From Agrobacterium sp. AGB01 (lineage in GTDB: Bacteria > Pseudomonadota > Alphaproteobacteria > Rhizobiales > Rhizobiaceae), in assembly GCF_014851585.1 (NCBI RefSeq), contig NZ_JACVAB010000003.1:310001-374000 (forward strand): a stretch of 64,000 nt of DNA, in the 5' to 3' direction. The notes beneath the pieces were generated by a model. It was not told the DNA's origin and did no database searches. It saw nothing but the letters and a program-made list of their open reading frames with translations. Of the stretch, positions 17,655 through 26,929 are shown piece by piece. Numbering within the stretch: position 1 is the first letter of the stretch; the number at the start of each line of letters is the position of its first letter. The position numbers and the translations under genes are program-made.

Positions 17655-17966
17655 TTACCTCACGTAGTATGCTGCCTTGCTTGCTGGGTAGGCGTGTGGC
17701 TGGCCATCCTGCAAGATGAAGCCCTTGCGCGACATGCAACGGCGTATTTCGGCAGAACCGTAGTCTCCACCGTAAAAACCAACCCGTTGATGTCTGTAAT
17801 ATCCCTCATAGCTGCAGTGGTCGAGAGCGGCGCGATAGGCGGCCTCAAGCACCGGATCACCCGCCACGGGAACCGCGCCGTAGAGATGCCAGTTGTTGTG
17901 CGCCTGCGCCGCTGCTGCCGAAAAGCCAACACCCAATACCACGCTCAAAACAAGCTTCAGTTTCAT
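17655..17966 (-). CDS. Small secreted hypothetical protein
   Basis: A 103-residue protein with a signal peptide (MKLKLVLSVVLGVGFSAAAAQA, cleavage before HNN) and an aromatic-rich mature part containing Cys residues (DHCSYEGYY, RRCMSRKG) that may pair. GGAGA precedes the ATG. No family is recognised; a periplasmic location is likely. Confidence 0.72.
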   Translation of the reverse strand: MKLKLVLSVVLGVGFSAAAAQAHNNWHLYGAVPVAGDPVLEAAYRAALDHCSYEGYYRHQRVGFYGGDYGSAEIRRCMSRKGFILQDGQPHAYPASKAAYYVR

Positions 17967-18209
17967 CTGATGTCTCCAAAGGAATTATCGCCAAGCACAA
18001 CGGCAATTTCGACCTATTTGTTCCACCGGTTGTAGCGCTCCAGCATTCTTTGCGCAGGAGCACCAACCAATGCCTTGTTATCAAAACAGGTCGATGACAG
18101 CTGTTTGCGGTTTTGTTTGCCTCAAATAGCGCCAAAACCTACAATCATATGCGGTGAATGCAGCTGGGAGCTGCGTGGCTTTTTGCCATAGTTACAGTCG
18201 GGAGTTTTT

Positions 18210-20150
18210 ATGATCACCACCAAACGCGTTCTTCCAGCCCTTTTTTTCGCACTTGTTTCAACCACAGCCGTTGCTGCCGTCAATGGACCCGTCAAGTCAG
18301 TGACGTTGTCGTCCGGGGGGCTTGCGGAAATTGTCCGGTCCGCTGAGGTGGGGCAGGATTCTGAAATCACCATAGAAGTACCGCTCGACCAGATCGATGA
18401 TGTTCTCAAAAGCCTCGTGGTTCGGGACAAGGAGGGCAGGGTCAAGAACCTGTCGCTGGCTGGCCCAAACCCGCTGGAAGAGACATTCCGCACATTGCCG
18501 TTCAAGGCATCCGATCTCTCCTCCATGCCGAAGCTTTTGGATGCCATCAAGGGAACGCGGGTCAAGGCGGGCGACAAACAGGGCGTTGTTCTTGGAGTCA
18601 CGGCAAGTGAGAATGAAAAGACGGCAAAGAGCTGGCAACTATCCCTGATGACCGATGACGGCGAAATCGCCATGACGCCGATACCCGGCACCAAGGTTGA
18701 AATTCTCGATGCTGCCGTCAAAGATAAACTCAAGACCGCCATGGATGTGATTGCCAAGGGCAACACGGATGGCGCACGAACCGTGACTCTGAAACTGGAT
18801 GGCGCAGCCCAAAGGGAGGTTGATATCTCCTATGTCGTGCCGGCGCCAATCTGGAAGACATCCTATCGCCTCGTCACCAGCAAGGAAGGTGAGGTGCGCC
18901 TGCAAGCCTGGGCGGTGTTTGAAAATGCCTCCGGAGAGGACTGGAACGGTGTTGGCGTCACGCTGTCGTCTGGCAAGCCGGTCACTCTCAAACAGGCGCT
19001 GCATCGTCACTTCATGCGTGAGCGTATAGAGGTGCCGGTTGATACTGCCGCTGCCGGCCTGCCAGCGGGGGCGGGGGCAAAACCCATGGTGGCGAGAAAC
19101 AGCATGGGCGGTGCAGATTTCCTGGCATCCGCACCTATGGCCGAGGCCATGGCGGTTGAAGCGCCAGCACCGTTTGCCATGGCCAGCGGCCAAGAGGCCA
19201 GCGCTGCCGAGCAGGATGTGACATCGACTTTCGCGCTGCAGGGCAGCTATGACATCAGAAACGGCGACACGATCTCCGTGCCGATCCTTGATCAGGGCGT
19301 GAAGGCTGAGATGGTCTCGCTTTACCGGGCCGGCATGGCCGGTGAACATCCCGTGGCAGCGGCACTGATTGAGAACAATGCCGGCATCAGCCTGCCGCCC
19401 GGCATCATGACGGTTTACGACGACAGTGTCGGTTATGTTGGGGACGCCCAGATCAATGGCCTTCCACGCGACCAGAAACAATCGGTCAGCTTTGCCGTGG
19501 ACCAGAAGGTCAATATAGGTACTGCGGTGAAAACAAGCCAGAACATTGTCAGCCTGAAAGTTGTCGATGGCATGATCCACACCAAGTCCTCAACTGTTGA
19601 GGTGGCGACCTACGACATAACAGGCGCGCAAGACGGTGAGCGCACTGTCGTGATCGAGGTTCCAAAACGCGGCGGTTGGACGTTTAGCGCCGAGGGACAG
19701 GACGAAGCGACGGCCAGTGACTACCGCATCAAAACCAGCCTGAAGGTCGGCGAAAAAAAGACGGTGGAAACCCGCTATGAGTTGGTCAATGACGAGACAA
19801 TCTCACTGATTGATGCTGACGCCTTTACGCTGGTTGCTTGGCAGGAGGCTGCCGCAGATGACGAGACAAAGGCCAAACTGATCGAACTTGCCGATGCTCG
19901 CCGCGGCCAGAATGACGCGCAATTGAAGCTGCAGGTGCTTGATGAGGATTATAGCCGCACGTCAGACGAACAGGCGAGGGTGCGTGAGAATCTGCAGGCC
20001 GTCGGCGATGGCGATACGAAAAACCGCTTCGACAAGCAGCTCAACGTGCTGGAGGACAAACTGACTGCAATCGAGGGTCAACGGGTTGAACAACGCAAGG
20101 TGCTGGAAGATTTCACCGGGAAAGTTGGTGACATTATCAGGACATTCTGA
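18210..20150 (+). CDS. Exported DUF4139 domain protein
   Basis: A 646-residue protein with a signal peptide (ALFFALVSTTAVAA). It starts with VKSVTLSSGGLAEIVRSAEV and continues through PIWKTSYRL, VRLQAWAVFENASGEDW and GVTLSSGKPV, the DUF4139 (mucoidy-inhibitor-like) pattern. A Met/Ala/Pro-rich linker near residues 285-330 and a C-terminal coiled coil (about 560-630) are visible. GGGAG precedes ATG 18210. Family function is unknown beyond the surface-related name; monocistronic here. Confidence 0.8.
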   Translation: MITTKRVLPALFFALVSTTAVAAVNGPVKSVTLSSGGLAEIVRSAEVGQDSEITIEVPLDQIDDVLKSLVVRDKEGRVKNLSLAGPNPLEETFRTLPFKASDLSSMPKLLDAIKGTRVKAGDKQGVVLGVTASENEKTAKSWQLSLMTDDGEIAMTPIPGTKVEILDAAVKDKLKTAMDVIAKGNTDGARTVTLKLDGAAQREVDISYVVPAPIWKTSYRLVTSKEGEVRLQAWAVFENASGEDWNGVGVTLSSGKPVTLKQALHRHFMRERIEVPVDTAAAGLPAGAGAKPMVARNSMGGADFLASAPMAEAMAVEAPAPFAMASGQEASAAEQDVTSTFALQGSYDIRNGDTISVPILDQGVKAEMVSLYRAGMAGEHPVAAALIENNAGISLPPGIMTVYDDSVGYVGDAQINGLPRDQKQSVSFAVDQKVNIGTAVKTSQNIVSLKVVDGMIHTKSSTVEVATYDITGAQDGERTVVIEVPKRGGWTFSAEGQDEATASDYRIKTSLKVGEKKTVETRYELVNDETISLIDADAFTLVAWQEAAADDETKAKLIELADARRGQNDAQLKLQVLDEDYSRTSDEQARVRENLQAVGDGDTKNRFDKQLNVLEDKLTAIEGQRVEQRKVLEDFTGKVGDIIRTF

Positions 20151-20272
20151 AGCGACTTGCCGCAAAAGTGAGTGGATACGGCGCAAGCGCTTCATATTCA
20201 TGACTTAGTAGCTGGACCAAAGAGCGAGGGAGTGCCGACAAGGGCGTTCGGCCCAACTTGGCTCTTTGAACC

Positions 20273-20659
20273 TCAAGCCCCGCGCCTGTCGCCGATTGAA
20301 CTGGAGCCCGCCAAAACATGGCTGGCTTCCCGACGTTGCAGGACATGGTGGCTTTCGGCCAATATCTCACGATACCTCTGAATTTTGGTCGCTTTCATTC
20401 TGATAAGATCATCCTTCGATACGGAAGAGTGATGCATCGGTAAAACCGCCTCGTTCTCCAAAAGGTCCAGTAACAGGTTTCGCATCACAGCGTTTTCCTC
20501 ACGGACCTTTGCAAGTTCAATAGCTTTGCCACTCGAGGCAAATTTGCTTGCGATGATCTTCTCGATATCCTTTTCGGCAACGAGGGTCTTGGCTGCGTAG
20601 TAACGACAGACAAAGAATGTTGTAACCAGTGCGCAAATCGCAACGATAACGTAGAACAT
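20273..20659 (-). CDS. Small membrane-anchored coiled-coil protein
   Basis: ATG 20659 is chosen because GGAGG lies five bases upstream; the frame extends 12 codons earlier. The 128-residue product has one N-terminal membrane span (MFYVIVAICALVTTFFVCRYY) followed by a charged helical region (LVAEKDIEKII, then ELAKVREENAVMRNLL) that looks coiled-coil. Topology resembles small cell-envelope scaffold proteins, but no family is recognised. Confidence 0.6.
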   Translation of the reverse strand: MFYVIVAICALVTTFFVCRYYAAKTLVAEKDIEKIIASKFASSGKAIELAKVREENAVMRNLLLDLLENEAVLPMHHSSVSKDDLIRMKATKIQRYREILAESHHVLQRREASHVLAGSSSIGDRRGA

Positions 20660-21124
20660 TTCGACCTCCAGTTTATCCTGAATGTCGATATTCACGAGGC
20701 AATTTTCAATACACGGCGCACGGCCTAATATCGATCAGCAATCTCCGAGAGGCTGCACAGCTTCGTGTTAAGCGACCTGTTGATCTGTCGCACTTCATCC
20801 TTGAACCCACCCCCGCTACATATATAAATCGCATAACTTTGATTATGGAACTATATTTATCGATTGTTTCTGTTTCTTCACCATTTCATTCGGCATTTAC
20901 GCAGTTCAGCCATGAATATCGCTGACGAGGCTAAGCGGATCGATACGCTTTCAACATTGGTTCATTCCGAGAAGGTTCTTTTTGTCGTTCGCACGAATGA
21001 CTACACATCCTCACATTCGCTTGCTGCACCGAAGTGTCTGGCCCAGGCGCTGACGGTTGCGGTGGCCGCTCGCGTACAGCAGAACGAGACCACACCGCCA
21101 ACTCCCACCGTAACTGGCTTTTAG
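20660..21124. other. Intergenic region
   Basis: About 465 bases. The stretch around 20820-20865 is A/T-rich (TACATATATAAATCGCATAAC) and could hold promoters. A 70-codon plus-strand frame from ATG 20912 to 21124 lacks a ribosome binding site and is not accepted as a gene. Confidence 0.4.
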
Positions 21125-21883
21125 CTACAGGCCTGTGACGCCATCCCAGATGAGTTTGACGGCAACCAGGGCAACAGAAATATAGGTCATGGGATAAAAG
21201 ACCGATGCACTCATGCGTCGGACAACCCATGCCCCTAACCAGGTTGATACGATAGCCAGCGGCATCATGAGTGCCGCGCGGCCGAGGTTCTGGTTGGTAA
21301 AGCCACCCAGCGCCGCATAAGGAATGAGTTTCAAAGCATTGGTGATCGCAAAAAACATCACGGTCACGCCCGTGAAGATTTTCGGGTCGAGCCGACGCGG
21401 CAAAAGATAGACCTGCAATGGCGGTCCACCGGCATGCGCAACGAAGCTGGTGTAACCCGCCATCATGCCCCAGAAACCTGCCGAATGACGGTTTTCGGTA
21501 TAGTCTGCCTTGATTGTTTTTCCGAATACTACCCGTAGAACGAACAACACTGAAACTGCACCGACAATCAGTCGAATCATCGCGTCTGATGTGAGATGCG
21601 CAGTCATCCAGCCCAGTGCAATACCGCATACCGAGGCTGGCAAAATCCGGGCCATGATCTTCCAGTCAACCCATTTGCGCCACGCGACCACACCGACCAC
21701 ATCCATGACTACCAGAATGGGCAGGAGTATGGCTGCTGCTGTCACCGGAGACATTACAAGCGCCATCAGGGGGACGCCCAGAAGACTCATCCCGCCGAGC
21801 CCGCCTTTGGAGAGCCCGACGAGAAAGACGGCTAAAATTGTCACAGACAGTTCCAGTGTCGAATTGAAGAGACCGTAGCTCAT
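21125..21883 (-). CDS. Sulfite exporter TauE/SafE family permease
   Basis: A 252-residue membrane protein with about eight spans and the two halves typical of the TauE/SafE family: GLSKGGLGGMSLLGVPL near residue 25 and AGYTSFVAHAGGPPLQVYLLP near 145. Family members export sulfite, sulfoacetate or other organosulfonates, or import related compounds; the substrate cannot be told from sequence. A monocistronic minus-strand gene. Confidence 0.85.
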   Translation of the reverse strand: MSYGLFNSTLELSVTILAVFLVGLSKGGLGGMSLLGVPLMALVMSPVTAAAILLPILVVMDVVGVVAWRKWVDWKIMARILPASVCGIALGWMTAHLTSDAMIRLIVGAVSVLFVLRVVFGKTIKADYTENRHSAGFWGMMAGYTSFVAHAGGPPLQVYLLPRRLDPKIFTGVTVMFFAITNALKLIPYAALGGFTNQNLGRAALMMPLAIVSTWLGAWVVRRMSASVFYPMTYISVALVAVKLIWDGVTGL

Positions 21884-21924
21884 TTTTGCCCCTGGAACCG
21901 AATGTCAGTTTGATGGCGAGAAGG

Positions 21925-22020
21925 TTATGCCTTCTTCACCCGTGCCTTCTGGCGATACACGTCTACGACAACCGCCGCCACAGTAATCAGCCCTTTTACA
22001 ATTTCCTGGTGGTAAGCAGC
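21925..22020 (-). pseudogene. C-terminal remnant of a ribose-type ABC permease
   Basis: The minus strand reads YHQEIVKGLITVAAVVVDV then YRQKARVKKA and a stop (21925-21927). This is the characteristic last 30 residues of RbsC-like sugar permeases (QxIVKGLIxxxAVxxD). Upstream sequence in this frame loses similarity at once, so only the tail is left. It lies 430 bases from an intact RbsC-type importer on the opposite strand and is not a copy of that permease, whose tail reads QLIAKGLVILIAVWLDV. Confidence 0.6.
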
Positions 22021-22303
22021 AACACGCAGAAACCTAAAGCCGGACATTACGCCTGTAGCGGTCTAGTTGAACCTTGAAGTCGATGAAAGACATTCGCGTA
22101 ACGACCCGTCTGCAGCAATCGAAAACAGATAAGGCTGCGTGGCAAGCAGACTTCAAAAATTTCGCCTCAGCAGCACACCGAAGAGCATCGAATATAACAT
22201 CGCAACCATCTTTGCCTGACTAGCGATGGTAGGAAGTAACGGCCACTCGGTTTGGAAACATAGCATTAACACAATTTGCGCCGAAAGCCTTCACACGCAC
22301 CCA

Positions 22304-22356
22304 CATAAATATTTATCGCGCACATATTTTAAATTTGACGCGCGTAAATTTTTATG
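22304..22356 (+). promoter_or_regulatory. Tandem operator-like repeats upstream of the sugar ABC operon
   Basis: Two similar 18-bp sites, TTTATCGCGCACATATTT (22312-22329) and TTTGACGCGCGTAAATTT (22334-22351), match at 13 positions and are offset by 22 bp. The second has a palindromic ACGCGCGT core flanked by AAATTT. The outer sequences 22304-22321 and 22340-22356 also form an imperfect inverted repeat. A/T arms with a CG core suit a LacI-family repressor such as the one encoded at 28329. Confidence 0.5.
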
Positions 22357-22451
22357 GTCTTGATGCCGCTGCGGTCGAAACCGGGGAGGGTCTGCCACTT
22401 CGGCCGCTAATCAAAAACAGGCCCGCGCCGAAAACGTTTCGGGAGGAAAGA

Positions 22452-23342
22452 ATGATCCGCAATCGTATTTTGAAGTCTGTTTTCGCACTTGGCATGCTGT
22501 CTGTCGCAGCCGTTTCCGCACATGCGGAAGGTATCGGTGCTTCGCTTCTCACACAGCAGCACCCCTTCTACATCGATCTCGCAAACGCGATGAAGGATGA
22601 AGCCAAGGCAAAGAATATTCCGCTGGAAGTCTCCATTGCCAACCAGGACCTAAGCAAGCAGCTTGCCGATGTTGAAGACTTCATCGTCAAGGGCGTAGAC
22701 GTCATCGTTATTTCGCCGGTTGATAGCCAGGGCGTACTCGCCGCTATCAACAAGGCTGAAAAGGCTGGCATCAAGGTCATCACCGTCGACGTTCCTGCCA
22801 AGGACGCAAAAGTTACCTCGCACATCGGTACCGACAACTACACCGGTGGTGTGAAAGCTGGCGAACTGATGGCGAAAGAACTTGGCAACAAAGGCAATGT
22901 CGCAATCATCGACTACCCGACTGTTCAGTCGGTTGTGAACCGCGTTGAAGGTTTCAAAAAGGCGATTGCCGAACATCCTGAGATGAAGATCGTTTCGATC
23001 CAGACCGGCATCACGCGCGCTGAAGCCCTGGCTGCTGCACAGAACATGCTGCAGGCAAACCCTGACATCAACGGCATCTTCGGTTTCGGTGATGACGCGG
23101 CTCTCGCTGCTGCCGTTGCCGTAAAGGCTGCCAACCTCGAAAGCCAGGTCAAGGTCATCGGCTTTGACGGTATGGAAGAGGCACGCAAGGCTGTTGACTC
23201 CAACCCGGTAATGGTTGGCGTTATCCAGCAGTTCCCTGACCAGATGGGCAAGGCTGCTGTTGACACAGCCGCCAAGGTTATTGCTGGCGAGAAAGTTCCT
23301 GCCGATCAGCCAATCGTACCTGGTGTTTACACCAAGAAGTAA
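22452..23342 (+). CDS. Sugar ABC importer, periplasmic binding protein
   Basis: ATG 22452 follows GGGAGGAAA. The 296-residue protein has a signal peptide (VAAVSAHA-EG) and the RbsB-like Peripla_BP_4 fold: LTQQHPFYIDLANAMKDEA, VIVISPVDSQGV, HIGTDNY, IFGFGDDAALAA and VIGFDGMEEA. Such proteins bind monosaccharides or polyols. The genes that follow (kinase, GatZ/KbaZ protein) point to tagatose, galactitol or a related hexose/hexitol as ligand. First gene of the operon. Confidence 0.88.
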   Translation: MIRNRILKSVFALGMLSVAAVSAHAEGIGASLLTQQHPFYIDLANAMKDEAKAKNIPLEVSIANQDLSKQLADVEDFIVKGVDVIVISPVDSQGVLAAINKAEKAGIKVITVDVPAKDAKVTSHIGTDNYTGGVKAGELMAKELGNKGNVAIIDYPTVQSVVNRVEGFKKAIAEHPEMKIVSIQTGITRAEALAAAQNMLQANPDINGIFGFGDDAALAAAVAVKAANLESQVKVIGFDGMEEARKAVDSNPVMVGVIQQFPDQMGKAAVDTAAKVIAGEKVPADQPIVPGVYTKK

Positions 23343-23396
23343 GCCTCCCAAGGCTGGCTGGCCCTTGTCTTCAGGGCAATTGGCCACGCCATTCGA

Positions 23397-23435
23397 CGGT
23401 CCCGCGCCTCCCCCAATCTCCCTTGCGCGGGACCG
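23397..23435 (+). other. Intercistronic stem-loop after the binding-protein gene
   Basis: Perfect 11-bp arms CGGTCCCGCGC (23397-23407) and GCGCGGGACCG (23425-23435) enclose 17 bases. Such hairpins after binding-protein genes commonly protect that part of the message, so it is made in excess over the ATPase and permease. Confidence 0.6.
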
Positions 23436-23483
23436 TTGAATAAAATTGCAAAAAATGACGCAACAGGTTTGAGGAGACGCCGC

Positions 23484-24998
23484 ATGGCAGACGCCGGCAC
23501 GGACACTGTTCTCCAGATCAGCAATGTCACCAAAACATTCGGCACCGTGACGGCGCTGAAGGATATGCGGCTCAACGTCAGGCGTGGCCGTGTGCATACG
23601 CTGCTGGGCGAAAACGGTGCAGGAAAATCAACGCTGATGAAGATTTTGGCTGGTGTTTACCAGCCAAGCTCCGGCGACATTCGTCTGGACGACCAGCCTT
23701 ACCAGCCAGCCAACCCGCAGGATGCGGCACGTTTGGGCCTGACCATCGTGTTTCAGGAACTGAGCCTGTGCAACAACCTGACAGTGGCTGAAAATATTCT
23801 GGCAACGCGCGAACCGTCTTTTGCCGGATTCATCAACGACCGTGCACTTGAGACGAAAGCGCGTGCCATCGTGAAGGAACTTGGCTTGCCGATCGACGTA
23901 TCGGACAAGGTCGGCGACCTTTCGATTGCACAAAGGCAGCTCGTCGAGATTGCCAAAGGTCTCAGCATCGATGCCCGTGTGGTGGTACTGGACGAACCCA
24001 CCTCCTCCTTGAGCGACAGCGAAGCCGAAATTCTATTTGGCATCGTCGAGCGACTTAAGGCGCAGGGCGTCGCCGTCATCTATATTTCGCACCGCATGGA
24101 AGAAATCATGCGGCTGAGCGACGATATCACCGTTGTCCGTGACGGCTGTTACATCACAACGCGTCAGCGTGAAGAGGCCACCATTGAAGAGCTCATCGCA
24201 CTTATGGTCGGCCGCACGATGGACGAGATTTATCCGCAGCGCGAAACCCCTGCTCCGGAAGCATCGGTTGCGCCGATGTTGTCGGTCGAGGGCCTAGGAC
24301 GCGAGGACGAATTCGAAAACATCAGCTTCGACGTGCGTCCCGGTGAAATTCTCGGTTTCTTTGGCCTGGTTGGTTCTGGACGCTCAGAGGTCATGAACGC
24401 GCTTTTCGGCATGAAACTGTCGACGGGCACGGTTCGTCTGAACGGTGAAACCGTCAAGATCAACTCGGCGGTCTCGGCCATTGAACATGGCATCGGTTTC
24501 GTGACCGAAAACCGCAAGGAAGAAGGCCTGGTTCTCAGCCAGAGTGTGGAATCCAACATCAGCATGGCCGCGCTGCAAAGCTTTGCGGGCAAGTTCGGAT
24601 TTCTGCGGCGGAAGGACGAGCGCCGTTCCGCCAATGCGGAAGTGGCGCGCCTTTCCATCAAGACCGCATCGCTGGAAACAACGGCGGGCTCTCTTTCCGG
24701 TGGCAACCAGCAAAAGATCGTTCTCGCGAAGTGGTTGCTTACCAAACCTAAGGTTCTGATCCTTGACGAACCAACACGTGGCGTCGATGTCGGCGCCAAA
24801 TTCGAAATCTACAAGATCATTCGCCAGCTTGCGGCCGAGGGCACAGCTATCCTGCTGATCTCATCGGAATTGCCGGAAGTGCTGGGCATGAGCGATCGCG
24901 TCGTCGTGATGAACGAAGGCCGCATGATCGCAACTGCCAGCGGCGCAGATCTTAATCCTGAAACCATCATGACCTTCGCGACGGGGCACCAATCATGA
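23484..24998 (+). CDS. Sugar ABC importer, double ATPase (RbsA-type)
   Basis: ATG 23484 has GAGGAG seven bases before it. The 504-residue protein has two ABC domains. The first has Walker A GENGAGKST, signature LSIAQRQ and Walker B VVVLDEPTSSL. The second has a degenerate Walker A (GLVGSGRSE) and an intact LSGGNQQK and LILDEPTRGVDVG, as usual in ribose/galactose-type importers. It energises the permease encoded next, whose ATG overlaps by four bases. Confidence 0.92.
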   Translation: MADAGTDTVLQISNVTKTFGTVTALKDMRLNVRRGRVHTLLGENGAGKSTLMKILAGVYQPSSGDIRLDDQPYQPANPQDAARLGLTIVFQELSLCNNLTVAENILATREPSFAGFINDRALETKARAIVKELGLPIDVSDKVGDLSIAQRQLVEIAKGLSIDARVVVLDEPTSSLSDSEAEILFGIVERLKAQGVAVIYISHRMEEIMRLSDDITVVRDGCYITTRQREEATIEELIALMVGRTMDEIYPQRETPAPEASVAPMLSVEGLGREDEFENISFDVRPGEILGFFGLVGSGRSEVMNALFGMKLSTGTVRLNGETVKINSAVSAIEHGIGFVTENRKEEGLVLSQSVESNISMAALQSFAGKFGFLRRKDERRSANAEVARLSIKTASLETTAGSLSGGNQQKIVLAKWLLTKPKVLILDEPTRGVDVGAKFEIYKIIRQLAAEGTAILLISSELPEVLGMSDRVVVMNEGRMIATASGADLNPETIMTFATGHQS

Positions 24999-25957
24999 CC
25001 CAGACCAATTCTGTATCAGCCGCTTTTATGAAGATCATGAAGCAGTATGGCGGCATTCTTCTCGCGCTCATCATTTTGTGCGTTGTCTTTTCCTCTTATA
25101 ATCAGCGGTTCATGTCGGTTGCCAACTTCATGAACATCCTGCAGCAGGTGGCAGTTATCGCCATCGCGGCCTTTGGCATGACCTGGGTCATTCTGCTCGG
25201 TGAAATCGACCTGTCTGTTGGCTCTATCATTGCCGTGGCCGGCATGGTCGGCGCGCAGTGTTTTGCCTTCGGCTTCGGTTTTTTCCCGGCCGTTCTGCTG
25301 ACACTGTGTGCAGGCGCCATGATGGGCATGATCAACGGCACGCTGACGGCCAAGCTGCTTTTGCCTTCCTTCATTGTAACCGTTGCGACAATGGGCATCT
25401 ATCGCGGTCTCGTCAGCCTGCCGACCAATGGCGCGCCGGCAATGATCATGGATGAAAGCTGGACGGCGATTGGCGCCGACAGTTTCCTCGGTCTGCCGAT
25501 CATTATCTGGATCGTAGTGGCACTCTTCCTGTTCAACCACATCCTGCTCAGCAAGACGACCTTCGGTCGCCGCGCTTATCTGATCGGCGGCAACAAGGAA
25601 GCAGCGCTTTATTCCGGCATTAAAGTTGATCGCATGAAGATCACCATCTTCATGATCTCCGGCATCATGGCCGCGATCTCCGGCATTCTTCTGTCGTCCC
25701 GCCTGTCATCAGCCCAGACCAACTCCGGTACAGGCGCTGAACTCGATGCGATTGCTGCAGCGGTTCTCGGCGGCACCAGCCTTGCTGGCGGCGTCGGAAC
25801 CATGGTCGGCACGCTGATTGGTGCTTTGATCATCGGTGTGATGAACAACGGCATGAACATGCTGTCCGTGCCTTACTTCTACCAGCTCATCGCCAAGGGT
25901 CTGGTTATCCTCATTGCTGTCTGGCTCGACGTTCGCGCCAAGCAGGCAAAACGCTAA
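24995..25957 (+). CDS. Sugar ABC importer, permease (RbsC-type)
   Basis: A 320-residue membrane protein of the BPD_transp_2 family: FMNILQQVAVIAIAAFGMTW, GEIDLSVGSI, the cytoplasmic-loop motif FGRRAYLIGGNKEAALYSGI, and AAAVLGGTSLAGGVGT. Start overlaps the ATPase stop (ATGA). It forms the channel of the importer with the preceding two products. Confidence 0.92.
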   Translation: MTQTNSVSAAFMKIMKQYGGILLALIILCVVFSSYNQRFMSVANFMNILQQVAVIAIAAFGMTWVILLGEIDLSVGSIIAVAGMVGAQCFAFGFGFFPAVLLTLCAGAMMGMINGTLTAKLLLPSFIVTVATMGIYRGLVSLPTNGAPAMIMDESWTAIGADSFLGLPIIIWIVVALFLFNHILLSKTTFGRRAYLIGGNKEAALYSGIKVDRMKITIFMISGIMAAISGILLSSRLSSAQTNSGTGAELDAIAAAVLGGTSLAGGVGTMVGTLIGALIIGVMNNGMNMLSVPYFYQLIAKGLVILIAVWLDVRAKQAKR

Positions 25958-25978
25958 TCCCGCATAAAAGACGATAAC

Positions 25979-26929
25979 ATGAGCAAGATACTGACGATCG
26001 GTGAAATCCTTGTCGAAATCATCGCGACAGATCGCGGAGACGGCTTCCGTGCGCCTGTTCCGCTGATCGGCCCCTTCCCTTCCGGTGCTCCTGCCATCTT
26101 CATTGATCAGGTGGGCAAGCTGGGCCAGCAATGCACCATTATTTCGCGCGTCGGGGAAGACGATTTTGGTTATGTAAACCTCAACCGCCTCGAGGCAGAC
26201 GGCGTTGATATCTCGGGTATCGAAGTCGATCCGCAGGGCACGACAGGCAGCGCCTTTGTGCGCTACCGTGAAGACGGAAGCCGGGCATTCGTGTTCAACA
26301 TTCGCCACAGCGCATGTGGCCAGCTCAGCCTCAACGACAAAACGCGGGCTCTGCTGGACGAATGCACCCATCTGCACGTCATGGGCACAGCCCTATACGC
26401 TCCAAGCGTGGTTGAAACCATTCTGGCAGCCATCGAGAGCATCAAGGCAAAGGGCGGAACTGTATCGTTCGATCCAAACCTCCGCCCTGAAATTCTGGGC
26501 AGCCCAGGCATGCGTGAGGCACTGACAACGGTTCTGTCAAAGACTGACCTCTTCCTGCCAAGCGGCGAAGAGTTGTTCCTGTTTGCCAATGCCAAAACCG
26601 AACAGGAAGCAGTAGCGGAACTTCTGGCCGGCGGCATCAAGGCCATTGTCTTGAAACGCGGTGAAAAAGGCGCGACCTATTTCGACGCACAGCAGACCAT
26701 TTCGCAGCCCGGATTTGAAGTGGAGGAGGTCGACCCCACTGGTGCTGGTGACAGCTTTGGTGCGACATTCGTCACCTTCTGGCTGGCTGGGAAAGAACCA
26801 TCGGCAGCGCTTACGCTGGCCAATGCCTCCGGTGCCCGTGCGGTTACCAAAGCAGGACCAATGGAAGGCGCCTCCACGCAGGCTGAGCTAGAAGACTTCA
26901 TAGCGAATACGGCAAGGAAACAAGCATAA
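25979..26929 (+). CDS. PfkB-family sugar kinase, probable tagatose kinase
   Basis: A 316-residue ribokinase-fold protein with GEILVEII at the N-terminus, the substrate-loop region GPFPSGAPAIFIDQVGKLG and the C-terminal signature DPTGAGDSFGATF with the catalytic Asp. It would phosphorylate the imported sugar with ATP. Its position between a sugar importer and a lone GatZ/KbaZ gene resembles the Agrobacterium galactitol locus, where a PfkB enzyme phosphorylates D-tagatose. Start lies 21 bases after the permease stop. Confidence 0.85.
   Translation: MSKILTIGEILVEIIATDRGDGFRAPVPLIGPFPSGAPAIFIDQVGKLGQQCTIISRVGEDDFGYVNLNRLEADGVDISGIEVDPQGTTGSAFVRYREDGSRAFVFNIRHSACGQLSLNDKTRALLDECTHLHVMGTALYAPSVVETILAAIESIKAKGGTVSFDPNLRPEILGSPGMREALTTVLSKTDLFLPSGEELFLFANAKTEQEAVAELLAGGIKAIVLKRGEKGATYFDAQQTISQPGFEVEEVDPTGAGDSFGATFVTFWLAGKEPSAALTLANASGARAVTKAGPMEGASTQAELEDFIANTARKQA

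Noticed and set aside
20912..21124. A 70-codon plus-strand frame ending next to the TauE gene
   Set aside because: It has no ribosome binding site, no recognisable motif and low protein-like character; probably chance.
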